DNA of 64,000 nt from Streptomyces sp. cf386 (GTDB lineage Bacteria; Actinomycetota; Actinomycetes; Streptomycetales; Streptomycetaceae), in assembly GCF_900103585.1 (NCBI RefSeq), contig NZ_FNHV01000021.1:98396-162395 (forward strand), written 5' to 3'. Position numbers and translations under genes: made by a program. Numbering within the stretch: position 1 is the stretch's first letter; each line of letters starts with the position of its first letter. Below, in pieces: positions 49,752 through 58,018 of the stretch. Under the pieces are notes generated by a model. The model was given only the letters and a program-made list of their open reading frames with translations, searched no databases and was not told where the DNA came from.

Positions 49752-51313
49752 GCGAGCCACACCTTGTCGAAGCGTGCCCAGTCGAGGGTGTTGGCGGGCG
49801 CCTTGGTCTCAACCCCCTTCACGGTCCCGGCCGTTCCGATGATCCAGTCGGCGAAGCCCCAGATGAGGAAGCCGCCTTCGGCGTACAGGCGGCGCTGCAT
49901 CCGCTCGTAGACGGCGGCTCGTTCGCTCTTGTCGCGGGTGGACTGAGCCTGCTCGTACAGGGCGTCGAAGTCCTTGTGCTGCCACTTGGTGGCGTTGGTG
50001 GTGGAGCCGGTGAGCAGGCGCTGCGAGATGTGGGCCTCGATGGGCATGGCGCCGGAGCGGTAGCAGGACAGGGTGCCGGAGTCGAGGATGTCGCTCCAGT
50101 AGGAGTCCTTGCTGCCCATCTTCACGTCGATCGTGACGCCCGCCTTGGCGGCCTGGTCGCGGAAGATGCCGGCCGCCTCGGTGAACCCGGCGGCGACGGC
50201 CGAGGTGTCCAGGGTGACCTTGAGCTTCTCGGCGCCGGCCTGCTTGAGCAGGGCCCGCGCCTTGTCGAGGTCCTGGGCGCGCTGCGGCAGGTCAGCGGCG
50301 TAGTACTCGTATCCCTTGCCGAACAGGTCGTTGCCGACCTCGCCCGCGCCGGACAGCGCGCCGTCGACGAGTTCCTGCCGGTCGGCGATGAGGAAGAAGG
50401 CCTCGCGGACCCGCTTGTCGTCGAAGGGCGCCCGGTCGGTCTTCATGCAGAAGGCCTGCATGGCGCTGTTGCGCAGCCGCACGATCTCGATCTGGCCCTT
50501 GCCCTCGTGGGCGCGGGCGGTGGTCGGGTTGAGTTCGTGGGCGTACTCGACCTGGCCGCCGAGGAGTGCGTTGACGCGGGCGGACTCCTCGTTGGCGACG
50601 ACGAACTCGACCTCGTCGAGGAGCGGGGCGCCGTCCCAGTACGCGTCGTGGCGGCGGAAGACGGCGGAACGGCCGGGCGCGAAGGACACGAACCGGAAGG
50701 GGCCGGAGCCGATGGGCTTCGCGTCGAACTCGGTGGCGTTCTCGGGGACGATGTACGCGCCGAACGCGGCCAGGACGTTGGGGAATTCGGCGGTGGGCCG
50801 CTTGAGCACGAACTCGATGGACCGCTCGCCGGTGGCACGGCTGGCGTCGAGGTCGATGGGCTCCAGGGACGCCTTGGCCCGGAACGCCTGCTTGGGGTCG
50901 GCGATCCGGCGGTAGCTGTAGAGGACGTCCTTGGCGGTGACCGGGCTGCCGTCGTGGAAGGTGGCCTGACGCAGCGTCACCTGCCAGCGGTCCAAGGTCT
51001 TGTTGGACTCCCACCTCTCGGCGAGGCGGGGCTCGGCGGCGAGGTCGGCGCCGTAGTCGGCGAGCTTGTCGTAGAGGGCCTTGGCGCGGGCGACGTCGGC
51101 GAAGAGGTTGGCCAGGTGCGGGTCGAGGGTCTCGCTCGCCCCGCCCCCGGCGAACGCGGCGCGCAGGCGACCGCCGCGCTTCGGGGTGCCGGAGCCGCCG
51201 GCCGTCCTGTCGTCCGTGCCGCCTCCGCAGCCGACGAGGGCGAGGGCGGCGGCGCCCGTGGTGGCGGCGAGGAAGCCGCGGCGGCGCAGGCCTGGGAAGC
51301 GTTCGTCATGCAT
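49748..51313 (-). CDS. SBP_bac_5 substrate-binding lipoprotein (NikA/CntA/DppA-like)
   Basis: This 521-residue family-5 binding protein has a Tat-like Arg pair plus lipobox (RRRGFLAATTGAAALALVGC), so it is probably a Tat-exported lipoprotein. Mature-domain marks are WQVTLRQATFHDGSPVTAKDV and GSGPFRFVSFAPG, typical of NikA/DppA/OppA. In staphylopine and related systems this subunit binds the metal-metallophore complex. It lies 19 bases after the methyltransferase, the only gap in the operon, and overlaps the permease. Confidence 0.93.
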   Translation of the reverse strand: MHDERFPGLRRRGFLAATTGAAALALVGCGGGTDDRTAGGSGTPKRGGRLRAAFAGGGASETLDPHLANLFADVARAKALYDKLADYGADLAAEPRLAERWESNKTLDRWQVTLRQATFHDGSPVTAKDVLYSYRRIADPKQAFRAKASLEPIDLDASRATGERSIEFVLKRPTAEFPNVLAAFGAYIVPENATEFDAKPIGSGPFRFVSFAPGRSAVFRRHDAYWDGAPLLDEVEFVVANEESARVNALLGGQVEYAHELNPTTARAHEGKGQIEIVRLRNSAMQAFCMKTDRAPFDDKRVREAFFLIADRQELVDGALSGAGEVGNDLFGKGYEYYAADLPQRAQDLDKARALLKQAGAEKLKVTLDTSAVAAGFTEAAGIFRDQAAKAGVTIDVKMGSKDSYWSDILDSGTLSCYRSGAMPIEAHISQRLLTGSTTNATKWQHKDFDALYEQAQSTRDKSERAAVYERMQRRLYAEGGFLIWGFADWIIGTAGTVKGVETKAPANTLDWARFDKVWLA

Positions 51314-51332
51314 GGGTGAGTGATCCTTCGGG

Positions 51333-52388
51333 TCAGTGGGTGCGGCGTGCGACGACGTGCAGCCGGTCCTGGTCGGTGGCGGTGCCGGGCAATTCGCCCG
51401 CCGCCCAAGGGGGTTCGGTACGCGGTCCGGGTCCGTCGTGCAGTTCGAGCACCTCGAAGCCGTGGGCGGCGAGGAAGTGCCGCAGCTCGTGCGGGAACAG
51501 CAGCCGCCAGGCGGAGCGCTGTTCGACGGGCGGTGTTCCGTCGTCGGCCGTCCAGACGCGGGTACGGCGGAGAAGCTGCGCCGTGCGGTCGACGGTCAGG
51601 GTGGTGGTGGACCGGTAGGCGGTGCCCTGCCAGGTGAAGGCGTTGACGGACGGGGCGTCGAGGAGGTCCGTACGGCCCAGGAAGTACGCCCCGTTGCGCA
51701 TCTCCGCGACCAGCAGCCCGCCCGGCGCGAGGGCACGGCGGCAGGAGGCGAGGAAGCCGTCGAGCTGGTCGTTGGTGTGGCAGTACAGCAGGGAGCTGTC
51801 CAGGCAGACGACCGCGTCGAAGGCGTCGTCCCGGCCCAGGTCGCGCAGGGCGAAGCCATGCAGGTCGGCCCGGACGTACGCCGGCCCCGGATGGTGGGCG
51901 CGGGCGTGCGCCAGCATCGCCTCGGAGAGGTCGGCGCCGGTCACCGCACGGCCGACGGAGTGCAGGTGGGCGGCGTCGCGGCCGGTGCCGCAGCCCATGT
52001 CCAGGACGCGGGGCCCGGCGCCGTGGCGGCGCAGGCAGTCCTCGGCCCAGCGTCCGGCGAGCCGGTCGGGGTCGGGGAAGCGGGCCTCGTAGAGGGCGGG
52101 GTTGTCGGTGAGAAGGTTGCGGCCGGCGCGCGGGGCACCGGTGCCGGAGTCGCCGGTCCCGCCAGGATGGACGTCGGCGATACCGCCGCTCCCGCCCGGA
52201 CCGCCGGCATCGAGGCCGCCCTCCCCGCCCACCGCCGCGACGCCCGCGTCAGCCCGCTCGCCCGGCGTCGCGACCGCCATGTCCGGCTCGCAGCCGACCG
52301 GGCCGGTGGCGACGGCACCTGGGCACCCGTCCGCCTCTTCGCCGTCGGCCGCGCGCAGATCCGCCTCTACGCCCCGCGCCGCACTCAC
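51333..52388 (-). CDS. Class I SAM methyltransferase with Gly-rich N-terminal extension
   Basis: This 351-residue protein has a methyltransferase domain from about residue 90. Motif I is VLDMGCGTGRDAAHL, motif II is TGADLSEAML and motif IV is DAVVCLDSSLLY. The first 85 residues are Gly/Ala-rich and look disordered. The GTG at 52388 is well supported: it overlaps the MFS stop (GTGA) and has AGAGGAG 6 bases upstream. The ATG at 52280 is a shorter alternative. It may methylate the metallophore-like product; the target atom is unknown. Confidence 0.88.
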   Translation of the reverse strand: MSAARGVEADLRAADGEEADGCPGAVATGPVGCEPDMAVATPGERADAGVAAVGGEGGLDAGGPGGSGGIADVHPGGTGDSGTGAPRAGRNLLTDNPALYEARFPDPDRLAGRWAEDCLRRHGAGPRVLDMGCGTGRDAAHLHSVGRAVTGADLSEAMLAHARAHHPGPAYVRADLHGFALRDLGRDDAFDAVVCLDSSLLYCHTNDQLDGFLASCRRALAPGGLLVAEMRNGAYFLGRTDLLDAPSVNAFTWQGTAYRSTTTLTVDRTAQLLRRTRVWTADDGTPPVEQRSAWRLLFPHELRHFLAAHGFEVLELHDGPGPRTEPPWAAGELPGTATDQDRLHVVARRTH

Positions 52389-53647
52389 GCCGAGCTCCTC
52401 TCTCCGGCCTGAGCGGAAACCGCCGGTGCCGGCTCCGCGGGCAGCGCCCCGCGCCGATGCAGCCGGGCCACTCCGCCCGCCGAAACCAGTCCGAAGACGG
52501 CGCAGCACACCCACGGAAGCCACACATGGCCCCCGCTCTCCCCCGCGTCCATGGCCCACCCGACGACGGTGTTGCCCACGGCCGCGGCAATGCCGGACAC
52601 GACGTAGAAGATCCCGAAGTACGTGCCGGTCAGCTCGGGTCGTCCGAAGCGCGGGATCAGTTCCATCACGAACGGCGACGCGATCATGATGCCGAGGTAG
52701 AGCAGCAGCGCGCCGAGCAGCACGGGCCCGGCGTCGAGCCACCCGGGTGATCCCGTGCCCGCCACCAGCGCCGGCGGCAGGAACGCGAGCCCCATCACCC
52801 CGAGCCCCACGGCGATCCAACGCACCCTGCTGCCCCGCGACTTGAGACTCCTGGTGATTCTCAGCTGGAGCGCCAGGTTGGCGACCGTGCCGACGAGGAA
52901 GACGATGCCCGCCGCCCCGTCCCAGCCGGTGGCCTCGCGGGCCCCGTCGGGGAGCAGCAGATACAGCTGGTTCTCCAGGGTGAACATGCCGACCATGGCG
53001 AGCGCGAAGGCCAGGAAGGTCCGGTTGCCGAGCACCTCGCGCCAGTCCCCGAGGACGCCGCTGCCGCTGGGCTCGACCTTGCGCGCGGGCAGGACGAGGG
53101 CCTGGGCCACGGTGAGCACGGCGAAGATCCCGGCGGCGGTCAGCGCGGACGTACGGAAGTCGACGAGCAGCAGCGCGCTCCCCAGCAGCGGGCCGATCAA
53201 CGCACCCGTGGTGGCGAAGACGTTGAACAGCGCGAACGCCTCCGCCTTGCGCTCCCCCGCCTCCTGCGCGAGATACGTCCGTACGGCCGGGTTGAACAAC
53301 GCCCCCGCGAGCCCGCTGAGCACGGACGCGGCGAGCAGCACGGGCAGCCCGTCGCCCAGCGCGAACAGTGCGAACCCGACGGTCCGCAGCGCGCACCCGG
53401 CGATGATGACGCCGCGCGCCCCGAGCCGGTCCGACGCCGAGCCGCCGATGATGAACAGGCCCTGCTGGCTGAGGTTGCGCACGCCGAGGACGATCCCGAC
53501 GACCGCCGCCGACATGCCCAGGTTCTCGCCGAGGTGGGTGGCGAGGTACGGGATGAGCAGATAGAAGCCGGTGTTGACGCCGAGCTGGTTGACCAGCAGG
53601 AGCTGGACGGCGACGGGGAAGCCGCGCACCTCACGCCACGTCCGCAT
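52385..53647 (-). CDS. MFS transporter, probable metallophore exporter
   Basis: This is a 420-residue transporter with 12 helices of the major facilitator superfamily. The loop 2-3 motif (GGSASDRLGARGVI) is the family signature, and the drug-exporter-like body has no obvious sugar or proton-symport marks. Placed between biosynthetic and uptake genes of one operon, it is likely to export the product, as CntE does for staphylopine. It overlaps the epimerase by 17 bases and the methyltransferase by 4. Confidence 0.9.
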   Translation of the reverse strand: MRTWREVRGFPVAVQLLLVNQLGVNTGFYLLIPYLATHLGENLGMSAAVVGIVLGVRNLSQQGLFIIGGSASDRLGARGVIIAGCALRTVGFALFALGDGLPVLLAASVLSGLAGALFNPAVRTYLAQEAGERKAEAFALFNVFATTGALIGPLLGSALLLVDFRTSALTAAGIFAVLTVAQALVLPARKVEPSGSGVLGDWREVLGNRTFLAFALAMVGMFTLENQLYLLLPDGAREATGWDGAAGIVFLVGTVANLALQLRITRSLKSRGSRVRWIAVGLGVMGLAFLPPALVAGTGSPGWLDAGPVLLGALLLYLGIMIASPFVMELIPRFGRPELTGTYFGIFYVVSGIAAAVGNTVVGWAMDAGESGGHVWLPWVCCAVFGLVSAGGVARLHRRGALPAEPAPAVSAQAGERSSA

Positions 53648-54686
53648 GTGCCGTCACCTCCTCGACGCCCAGTCCCGGACGGTCACTCGCGCGTACGAAG
53701 CCGTCCGCGCCCCCGATCCCGGTCCACGGGTCGTGCGCGAGCAGCAGATGCCCGTCGAGGTCAACCCAGCGGGCACGGTCGGCCAGGTGCACGGCGGGCG
53801 CCAGCCCGAGGCTGCTGGCCGTGAGACAGCCGAGCATCAGCTCGGTCCCGCTGCCGTCGATCAACTCGGCGATCCGCAGGGCGGCTCGGACTCCCCCGCA
53901 CTTGGCGAGCTTGACGTTGACCCCGTGGACCCGCCCGGCCAGGCGACGTACGTCGTCCGCGCTCACCGCGTCCTCGTCGGCGATGACCGGCAGCGGCGAC
54001 CTCTCGGCGAGGGCGCTCAGCGCGTCCGGGTCCCCCGGGGCGAGGGGCTGTTCGACGGCTTCGACCCCGAGCTCGGCGAACCGCGGCAGCAACCGTTCGG
54101 CCTCCGCCACGCTCCAGGCACCGTTCGGGTCCAGCAGCAGCCTCGCGTGCGGGGCCGCGTCACGGATGACCCGTACGCGTTCCACGTCGTCCTCGGGGTC
54201 GGGCGCCCCCGTCTTCACCTTGATGACCTCGAATCCGCGCGCGGCCAACCGCCGGGCCTCGGCGGCCCCGTCCGCGAGCGAGGTGATGCCGATGGTGCGG
54301 GCGGTGGCCACCTCGGGCGGCGCCGACGCACCGAGGAGGCGGTGCACGGGGACGCCCGCGCGCAGGCCTACGAGGTCGAGAAGCGCCGACTCGACGGCGG
54401 CGGTGACGGCGGGAGGCGTAGCGGCGTCCGATGCCGACTCCCCTGCCCGCAGGGCCTCCAGGGCGCTTTCCGGATCGGCGAAGCGCCGCAGGTCCACGTC
54501 CGCCAGCAGCCGTAGCAGCGTGTCGGCGTCGAGCCCGTAGTACACGCTGCTGACGGCCTCGCCGTATCCGGTGACCCCCTCGTGCTCGATGCCGAGCCAT
54601 ACGGCGTCGCGCGCGGACATGGTGGATCGGGAGATGCGCAACGGCTCGGCGAGGTCGAGTCGTACGGTGCGCAGGTGGGCCTTCAC
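53631..54686 (-). CDS. Dipeptide epimerase (enolase superfamily, AE-epimerase like)
   Basis: This is a 351-residue TIM-barrel enzyme of the mandelate-racemase/AE-epimerase subgroup. Acid-base lysines are in KVK (156-158) and NVKLAKCGG (Lys262). Metal ligands are Asp186 (LLDPNGAW), Glu212 (VEQPL) and Asp237 (ADED). Known members invert the C-terminal or second residue of dipeptides such as L-Ala-L-Glu. The ATP-grasp ligase of the operon could supply a dipeptide-like substrate. The GTG at 54686 overlaps the previous stop by 4 bases. Confidence 0.9.
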   Translation of the reverse strand: MKAHLRTVRLDLAEPLRISRSTMSARDAVWLGIEHEGVTGYGEAVSSVYYGLDADTLLRLLADVDLRRFADPESALEALRAGESASDAATPPAVTAAVESALLDLVGLRAGVPVHRLLGASAPPEVATARTIGITSLADGAAEARRLAARGFEVIKVKTGAPDPEDDVERVRVIRDAAPHARLLLDPNGAWSVAEAERLLPRFAELGVEAVEQPLAPGDPDALSALAERSPLPVIADEDAVSADDVRRLAGRVHGVNVKLAKCGGVRAALRIAELIDGSGTELMLGCLTASSLGLAPAVHLADRARWVDLDGHLLLAHDPWTGIGGADGFVRASDRPGLGVEEVTAHADVA

Positions 54687-55774
54687 TGGGTCCTTCCGGG
54701 AGAGATCGGATCGGCGACCCGCGTGCACCGCGCCCACCCGTTCGCCTCGGCGGCGTAGGGGTGCGGTATCTCCACGGGGCGGGTGGCGGCGCCGGCCGGG
54801 TCGAGGCCGTGGGCGGCGATGAAGTCGTCGTCGTAGACGGTGCCGAGGTAGCGGTGCGGCCCGTCGGGGAACACGGTGGCGACGACCGCGCCCGGGTGCA
54901 CGCGGGCCGCCCAGGCGGCGACCCGTGCGACGGCTCCCGTGCTCCAGCCGCCGCTGACGAAGGAGCCCCGGGCGAGCCGTCGGCAGCTGTCCACGGCCTC
55001 GGCGGGGCCGATCCAGTGGACCTCGTCGAAGGCGTCGTAGGCGACGTTGCGCGGGTGGATGCTGCTGCCGAGGCCGCGCATCAGGCGGGGCCGGGCGGGC
55101 TGGCCGAAGATCGTCGAGCCCGTGGCGTCGACGCCGATGAGCCGCAGCGCGGGCCAGTGCCGGCGCAGCGGGGCGATGACGCCGGCGCTGTGACCGCCGG
55201 TGCCGACGCTGCACACCAGGATGTCCAAGTGGTCGAGCTGGGCGCCGAGTTCGGCGGCGAGGGAGGCGTAACCGGCCGTGTTGTCGGGGTTGTTGTACTG
55301 GTCGGGCCAGTAGGCGCCGGGGAGTTCGGCGAGCAGTTCGCGCAGCCGGCCGAGGCGGGCGGCCTGCCAGCCACCCTGGGGTGCCGGGCGGTCCACGATC
55401 TCCAGGCGGACGCCGTGTGCACGCAGCAACTGCCGCATGGACGGCTCCAGTTCACTGTCGCCGACCAGCACGACGGGATGGCCGAGCGCCTGTCCGGCGA
55501 AGGCGAGCCCGATGCCGAGGGTGCCGGAGGTGGACTCCACCACCGGGGCGCCGGGCCGCAGTTCACCGCGCTCGCGCGCGCCGAGCAGCATCGACACGGC
55601 GGCCCGCGCCTTCATGCCGCCCGCCGCGAGCCCTTCGAGCTTGGCCCAGAATCCGGGGTGGGGATGCGGCAGTTCGGTGGTGACGCGGACGACGGGGGTA
55701 CGGCCGAGCAGGGCGAGCAGCTCAGGGCGAGCGGCGGGTGGATGTACGGCGGCGGAGGTGGTCGTGATGGTCAT
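54683..55774 (-). CDS. Cysteine-synthase-family PLP enzyme
   Basis: This is a 363-residue fold-type II PLP enzyme. The cofactor Lys is in AAGGMKARAA, the phosphate-binding loop is near SVGTGGHSAG, and ESTSGTLGIGLAFAG is the substrate Ser/Thr loop of cysteine synthases. These enzymes do beta-replacement on O-phospho- or O-acetylserine. The related SbnA makes a diaminopropionate precursor for staphyloferrin B, and a comparable C-N bond formation fits a metallophore. The ATG at 55774 overlaps the previous stop (ATGA). The usual loop GSxKDR is replaced by GGMKAR, so true cysteine synthase activity is unlikely. Confidence 0.9.
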   Translation of the reverse strand: MTITTTSAAVHPPAARPELLALLGRTPVVRVTTELPHPHPGFWAKLEGLAAGGMKARAAVSMLLGARERGELRPGAPVVESTSGTLGIGLAFAGQALGHPVVLVGDSELEPSMRQLLRAHGVRLEIVDRPAPQGGWQAARLGRLRELLAELPGAYWPDQYNNPDNTAGYASLAAELGAQLDHLDILVCSVGTGGHSAGVIAPLRRHWPALRLIGVDATGSTIFGQPARPRLMRGLGSSIHPRNVAYDAFDEVHWIGPAEAVDSCRRLARGSFVSGGWSTGAVARVAAWAARVHPGAVVATVFPDGPHRYLGTVYDDDFIAAHGLDPAGAATRPVEIPHPYAAEANGWARCTRVADPISPGRTQ

Positions 55775-56616
55775 CGCGCACCCCCGTGACACCGGTACCG
55801 GTGGACGACGCCGGGCCCGCCGTCGAGCCAGAAGAAGGGGTACGGCTCCGCGCACACCGCGCTCACGCCGTGCCCGAGGAAGCGGGGCAGCACCGCGCTG
55901 CCGGTCTGCGCGAACATCACCAGCTGCTTGCCGTGCCGCAACGCGTGCTCACGCAGCGGTTCGAAGGTGCCGTTGCCCAGGGTCATCCCGGACACGAGCA
56001 GCGCGTCACAGCGCCCCGTCGCGGCGAGCGCGTCGGTGACCACGGGTTCGCCCCACTCGGTCACCCCGCCCTTGAGGTCGCACGGCACCGGGTCGAGCCC
56101 GCGCGAACGCAGCGCCTCCAGCAGCGAGTTGACGACCCCGACCACCAGGACCGTCGAACCGGCCGGCAGGTCCAGCAGCTCCACCACGGCCTGAGCCCTG
56201 GCCCTGGACTTCTCCAGCGACGACCCGGCGGGCAGCGCGACAGGCTGCGCCCCGTGGTCCGGCGTGTGCGGGGTGATGTGCATCAGGTAGGCGTCGAGGG
56301 CGGCCACCCGCACGGCAGCGAGGGGATGGTCGAGAAGCCGTGCGACATCGGTGCCGACGCAGTCGTCGAGCGCGCCGTCGGGAAGCTCCCCCGGCTCGAC
56401 GGCACACGATCCGACGGCCTCGGCGAGGCGGAGGCTGAGGACCTCGTTGCGGTAGCCGGTGCCGCGCCCGTCGTGCCGTACGGCCTGGCAGGTGGTGAAG
56501 GCGACGGCGATGCGCTGGGTGCGCGGGTCGGGGCCGAGGGCGCCTTCGCGGACCCGGGCGACGAGTTCGTCGTACGTCCGACAGGGCGCCGTGGGCGAGG
56601 CGCTGAGGGCGGTCAT
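55771..56616 (-). CDS. DUF364/DUF4213 putative heavy-metal chelation protein
   Basis: This 281-residue protein has an N-terminal DUF4213-like segment (IAVAFTTCQAVRHDGRGTGYRNEVLS) and a Rossmann-like DUF364 region. That region includes VLVVGVVNSLLEALRSRG, CDALLVSGMTLGNGTFEPL and the C-terminal VMFAQTGSAVLPRFLGHG. Pfam describes both families as putative heavy-metal chelation domains, on structural grounds only. No catalytic role is known. Its location between ligase and PLP enzyme, overlapping each by 4 bases, ties it to the pathway; it could handle metal or be an unrecognised biosynthetic enzyme. Confidence 0.82.
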   Translation of the reverse strand: MTALSASPTAPCRTYDELVARVREGALGPDPRTQRIAVAFTTCQAVRHDGRGTGYRNEVLSLRLAEAVGSCAVEPGELPDGALDDCVGTDVARLLDHPLAAVRVAALDAYLMHITPHTPDHGAQPVALPAGSSLEKSRARAQAVVELLDLPAGSTVLVVGVVNSLLEALRSRGLDPVPCDLKGGVTEWGEPVVTDALAATGRCDALLVSGMTLGNGTFEPLREHALRHGKQLVMFAQTGSAVLPRFLGHGVSAVCAEPYPFFWLDGGPGVVHRYRCHGGAR

Positions 56617-57869
56617 CGGATCACCAGCCCCGCGCGCAATCCGGCCAGCAGGCCTTCGACGCGGTCGCGGGCGCCGGGCCCCTCCGGGTCGCCCGCCATG
56701 ACATGGCCGAGGTACTCGTTGTTGCTGCCGGCCGCCTTCACGGCCTTGCCGGGCTCGGCGAGCTGCACCTCCAACACACCGTGTTCGTCGGCCAGTCGAC
56801 CGGCGTCGAGTGCTTCGAGGGTGCCCGCACGCTCCGGGACGAGGAAGCCGATGGCGGCGCTGCGCAGCCCGGTGTCGGTGCGCCTGAGGTCGGGGGCGCG
56901 GCCGAGGGCGACGTCCACGCAGGCGGCGGCGAGGTCGATGCCGGTGACATGGCGGACCAGCTCGGTGATGCGGTTGCCGGCGGGCCGGGGGTTGACCTCG
57001 ACGACGCGCGGGCCGGCGGAGGTCAGCTTGATCTCGGTGTGCGCCACGACACCGTCCGTCAGCCCCAGCGCCTTGAGGGCGCCGAGCGCGGTCTGCTCGG
57101 CGGCGTCGATGTCGGCGAGCGGCAGGGCCGCCGGGAACATGTGGCCGGTCTCGATGAAGGCGGGCGCCCCGCCGATGCTCTTGTCGGTGACGCCGACCAT
57201 GTGCACCGCGCCCGCGTAGGACACGGTCTCGACGCTCACCTCGGGGCCGTCGAGAAGCTCTTCGAGCAGGACGGCGGGGGTGCGTCGCTGCCCCCGGGCG
57301 TTGACCGGGAAGTCGGCCAACGCCCTGAACACCTCCGCCAGTTGGGCCTCGTCGTCGACTCGGCGCACATACATGCCCGCGCACAGGTCGACCGGTTTGG
57401 CGACGAGCGGATAGCCGATCTCCTGCGCGGCCCGCGCGAGACCGGCCCACTCCTCGTGCACGGCGAAGCGCGGTCCGGGCAGGCCCGCGTCGGCGAGGAC
57501 GCGGCGGGTGGCGTCCTTGCGGCAGGCGTTCTCCACCGCTTCGGGGCCGGGGCCGGGCAGTCCGAGGTGTCCGGCGATCCGGGCCACCGTCGGCAGGTAG
57601 TAGTCGCAGGAGGTGATCACCCCGTCGAAGCCCAGGACCGAGTGCAGCCGCTCCACCTCGGGCAGCAGGGCGTCGAGGTCGTTGGTGTCGGCGGTGATCA
57701 CGTTGCGGGCGCCGAGCAGCGGATGCGCGGTCCCCTCGGGCGCCGAGCGCAGGTAGTGATGCAGGTCACGGGTGAGGAAGGTGAACTCATGTCCGCCCTC
57801 CCGGATCGCACGCGGCAGCAGCCTGCTCATCGACCCGACCCAGCTCTCTACCACCAGCAGATGAGCCAC
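56613..57869 (-). CDS. ATP-grasp carboxylate-amine ligase
   Basis: This 418-residue ATP-grasp enzyme would activate a carboxylate as acyl phosphate and join it to an amine. The preATP-grasp domain is ESWVGSMSRLLPRAIREGGHEF, the ATP-binding strand is YPLVAKPVDLCAGMYV, and metal-binding residues are in EIKLTSAGPRVVEVNPRPAGNRI. The family makes dipeptides and similar amides. It is the first gene of the operon. The start is GTG at 57869 with GGGGAG just upstream. It lies 93 bases from the Zur-like operator. Confidence 0.92.
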   Translation of the reverse strand: MAHLLVVESWVGSMSRLLPRAIREGGHEFTFLTRDLHHYLRSAPEGTAHPLLGARNVITADTNDLDALLPEVERLHSVLGFDGVITSCDYYLPTVARIAGHLGLPGPGPEAVENACRKDATRRVLADAGLPGPRFAVHEEWAGLARAAQEIGYPLVAKPVDLCAGMYVRRVDDEAQLAEVFRALADFPVNARGQRRTPAVLLEELLDGPEVSVETVSYAGAVHMVGVTDKSIGGAPAFIETGHMFPAALPLADIDAAEQTALGALKALGLTDGVVAHTEIKLTSAGPRVVEVNPRPAGNRITELVRHVTGIDLAAACVDVALGRAPDLRRTDTGLRSAAIGFLVPERAGTLEALDAGRLADEHGVLEVQLAEPGKAVKAAGSNNEYLGHVMAGDPEGPGARDRVEGLLAGLRAGLVIR

Positions 57870-57961
57870 AACTCCCCTTTTCGTGCCGTGAGTTCAGACG
57901 TCAAGGCAGCCCGGGGCGCCCCTCGGGCGGAGGGGTGCCGGACTTGACTGGCACACGCTAT

Positions 57962-57976
57962 CGATAATCATTTTCA
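57962..57976. promoter_or_regulatory. Zur-box-like operator
   Basis: On the minus strand this reads TGAAAATGATTATCG, a 7-1-7 inverted repeat differing at two positions from TGAAAATGATTTTCA, the approximate actinobacterial Zur box. It sits 93 bases before the ATP-grasp start and 43 bases before the peptidase start, and is markedly AT-rich against its surroundings. Zinc-bound Zur would repress one or both divergent units. Confidence 0.75.
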
Positions 57977-58018
57977 TTTGCTACCCCGTTCTTACTCTGC
58001 TGCCTCGGAGGCGACCTC

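Noticed and set aside
52389..53396. Long N-terminal extension of the methyltransferase frame
   Set aside because: The extension is antisense-like sequence inside the MFS gene on the same strand in another frame. The GTG at 52388 has a ribosome site and the operon's usual 4-base overlap.
45616..57869. Operon read as plain oligopeptide or nickel uptake
   Set aside because: An importer alone would not need an ATP-grasp ligase, PLP enzyme, epimerase, methyltransferase and exporter co-translated with it. Peptide catabolism remains the main alternative and is named as the refuting outcome.
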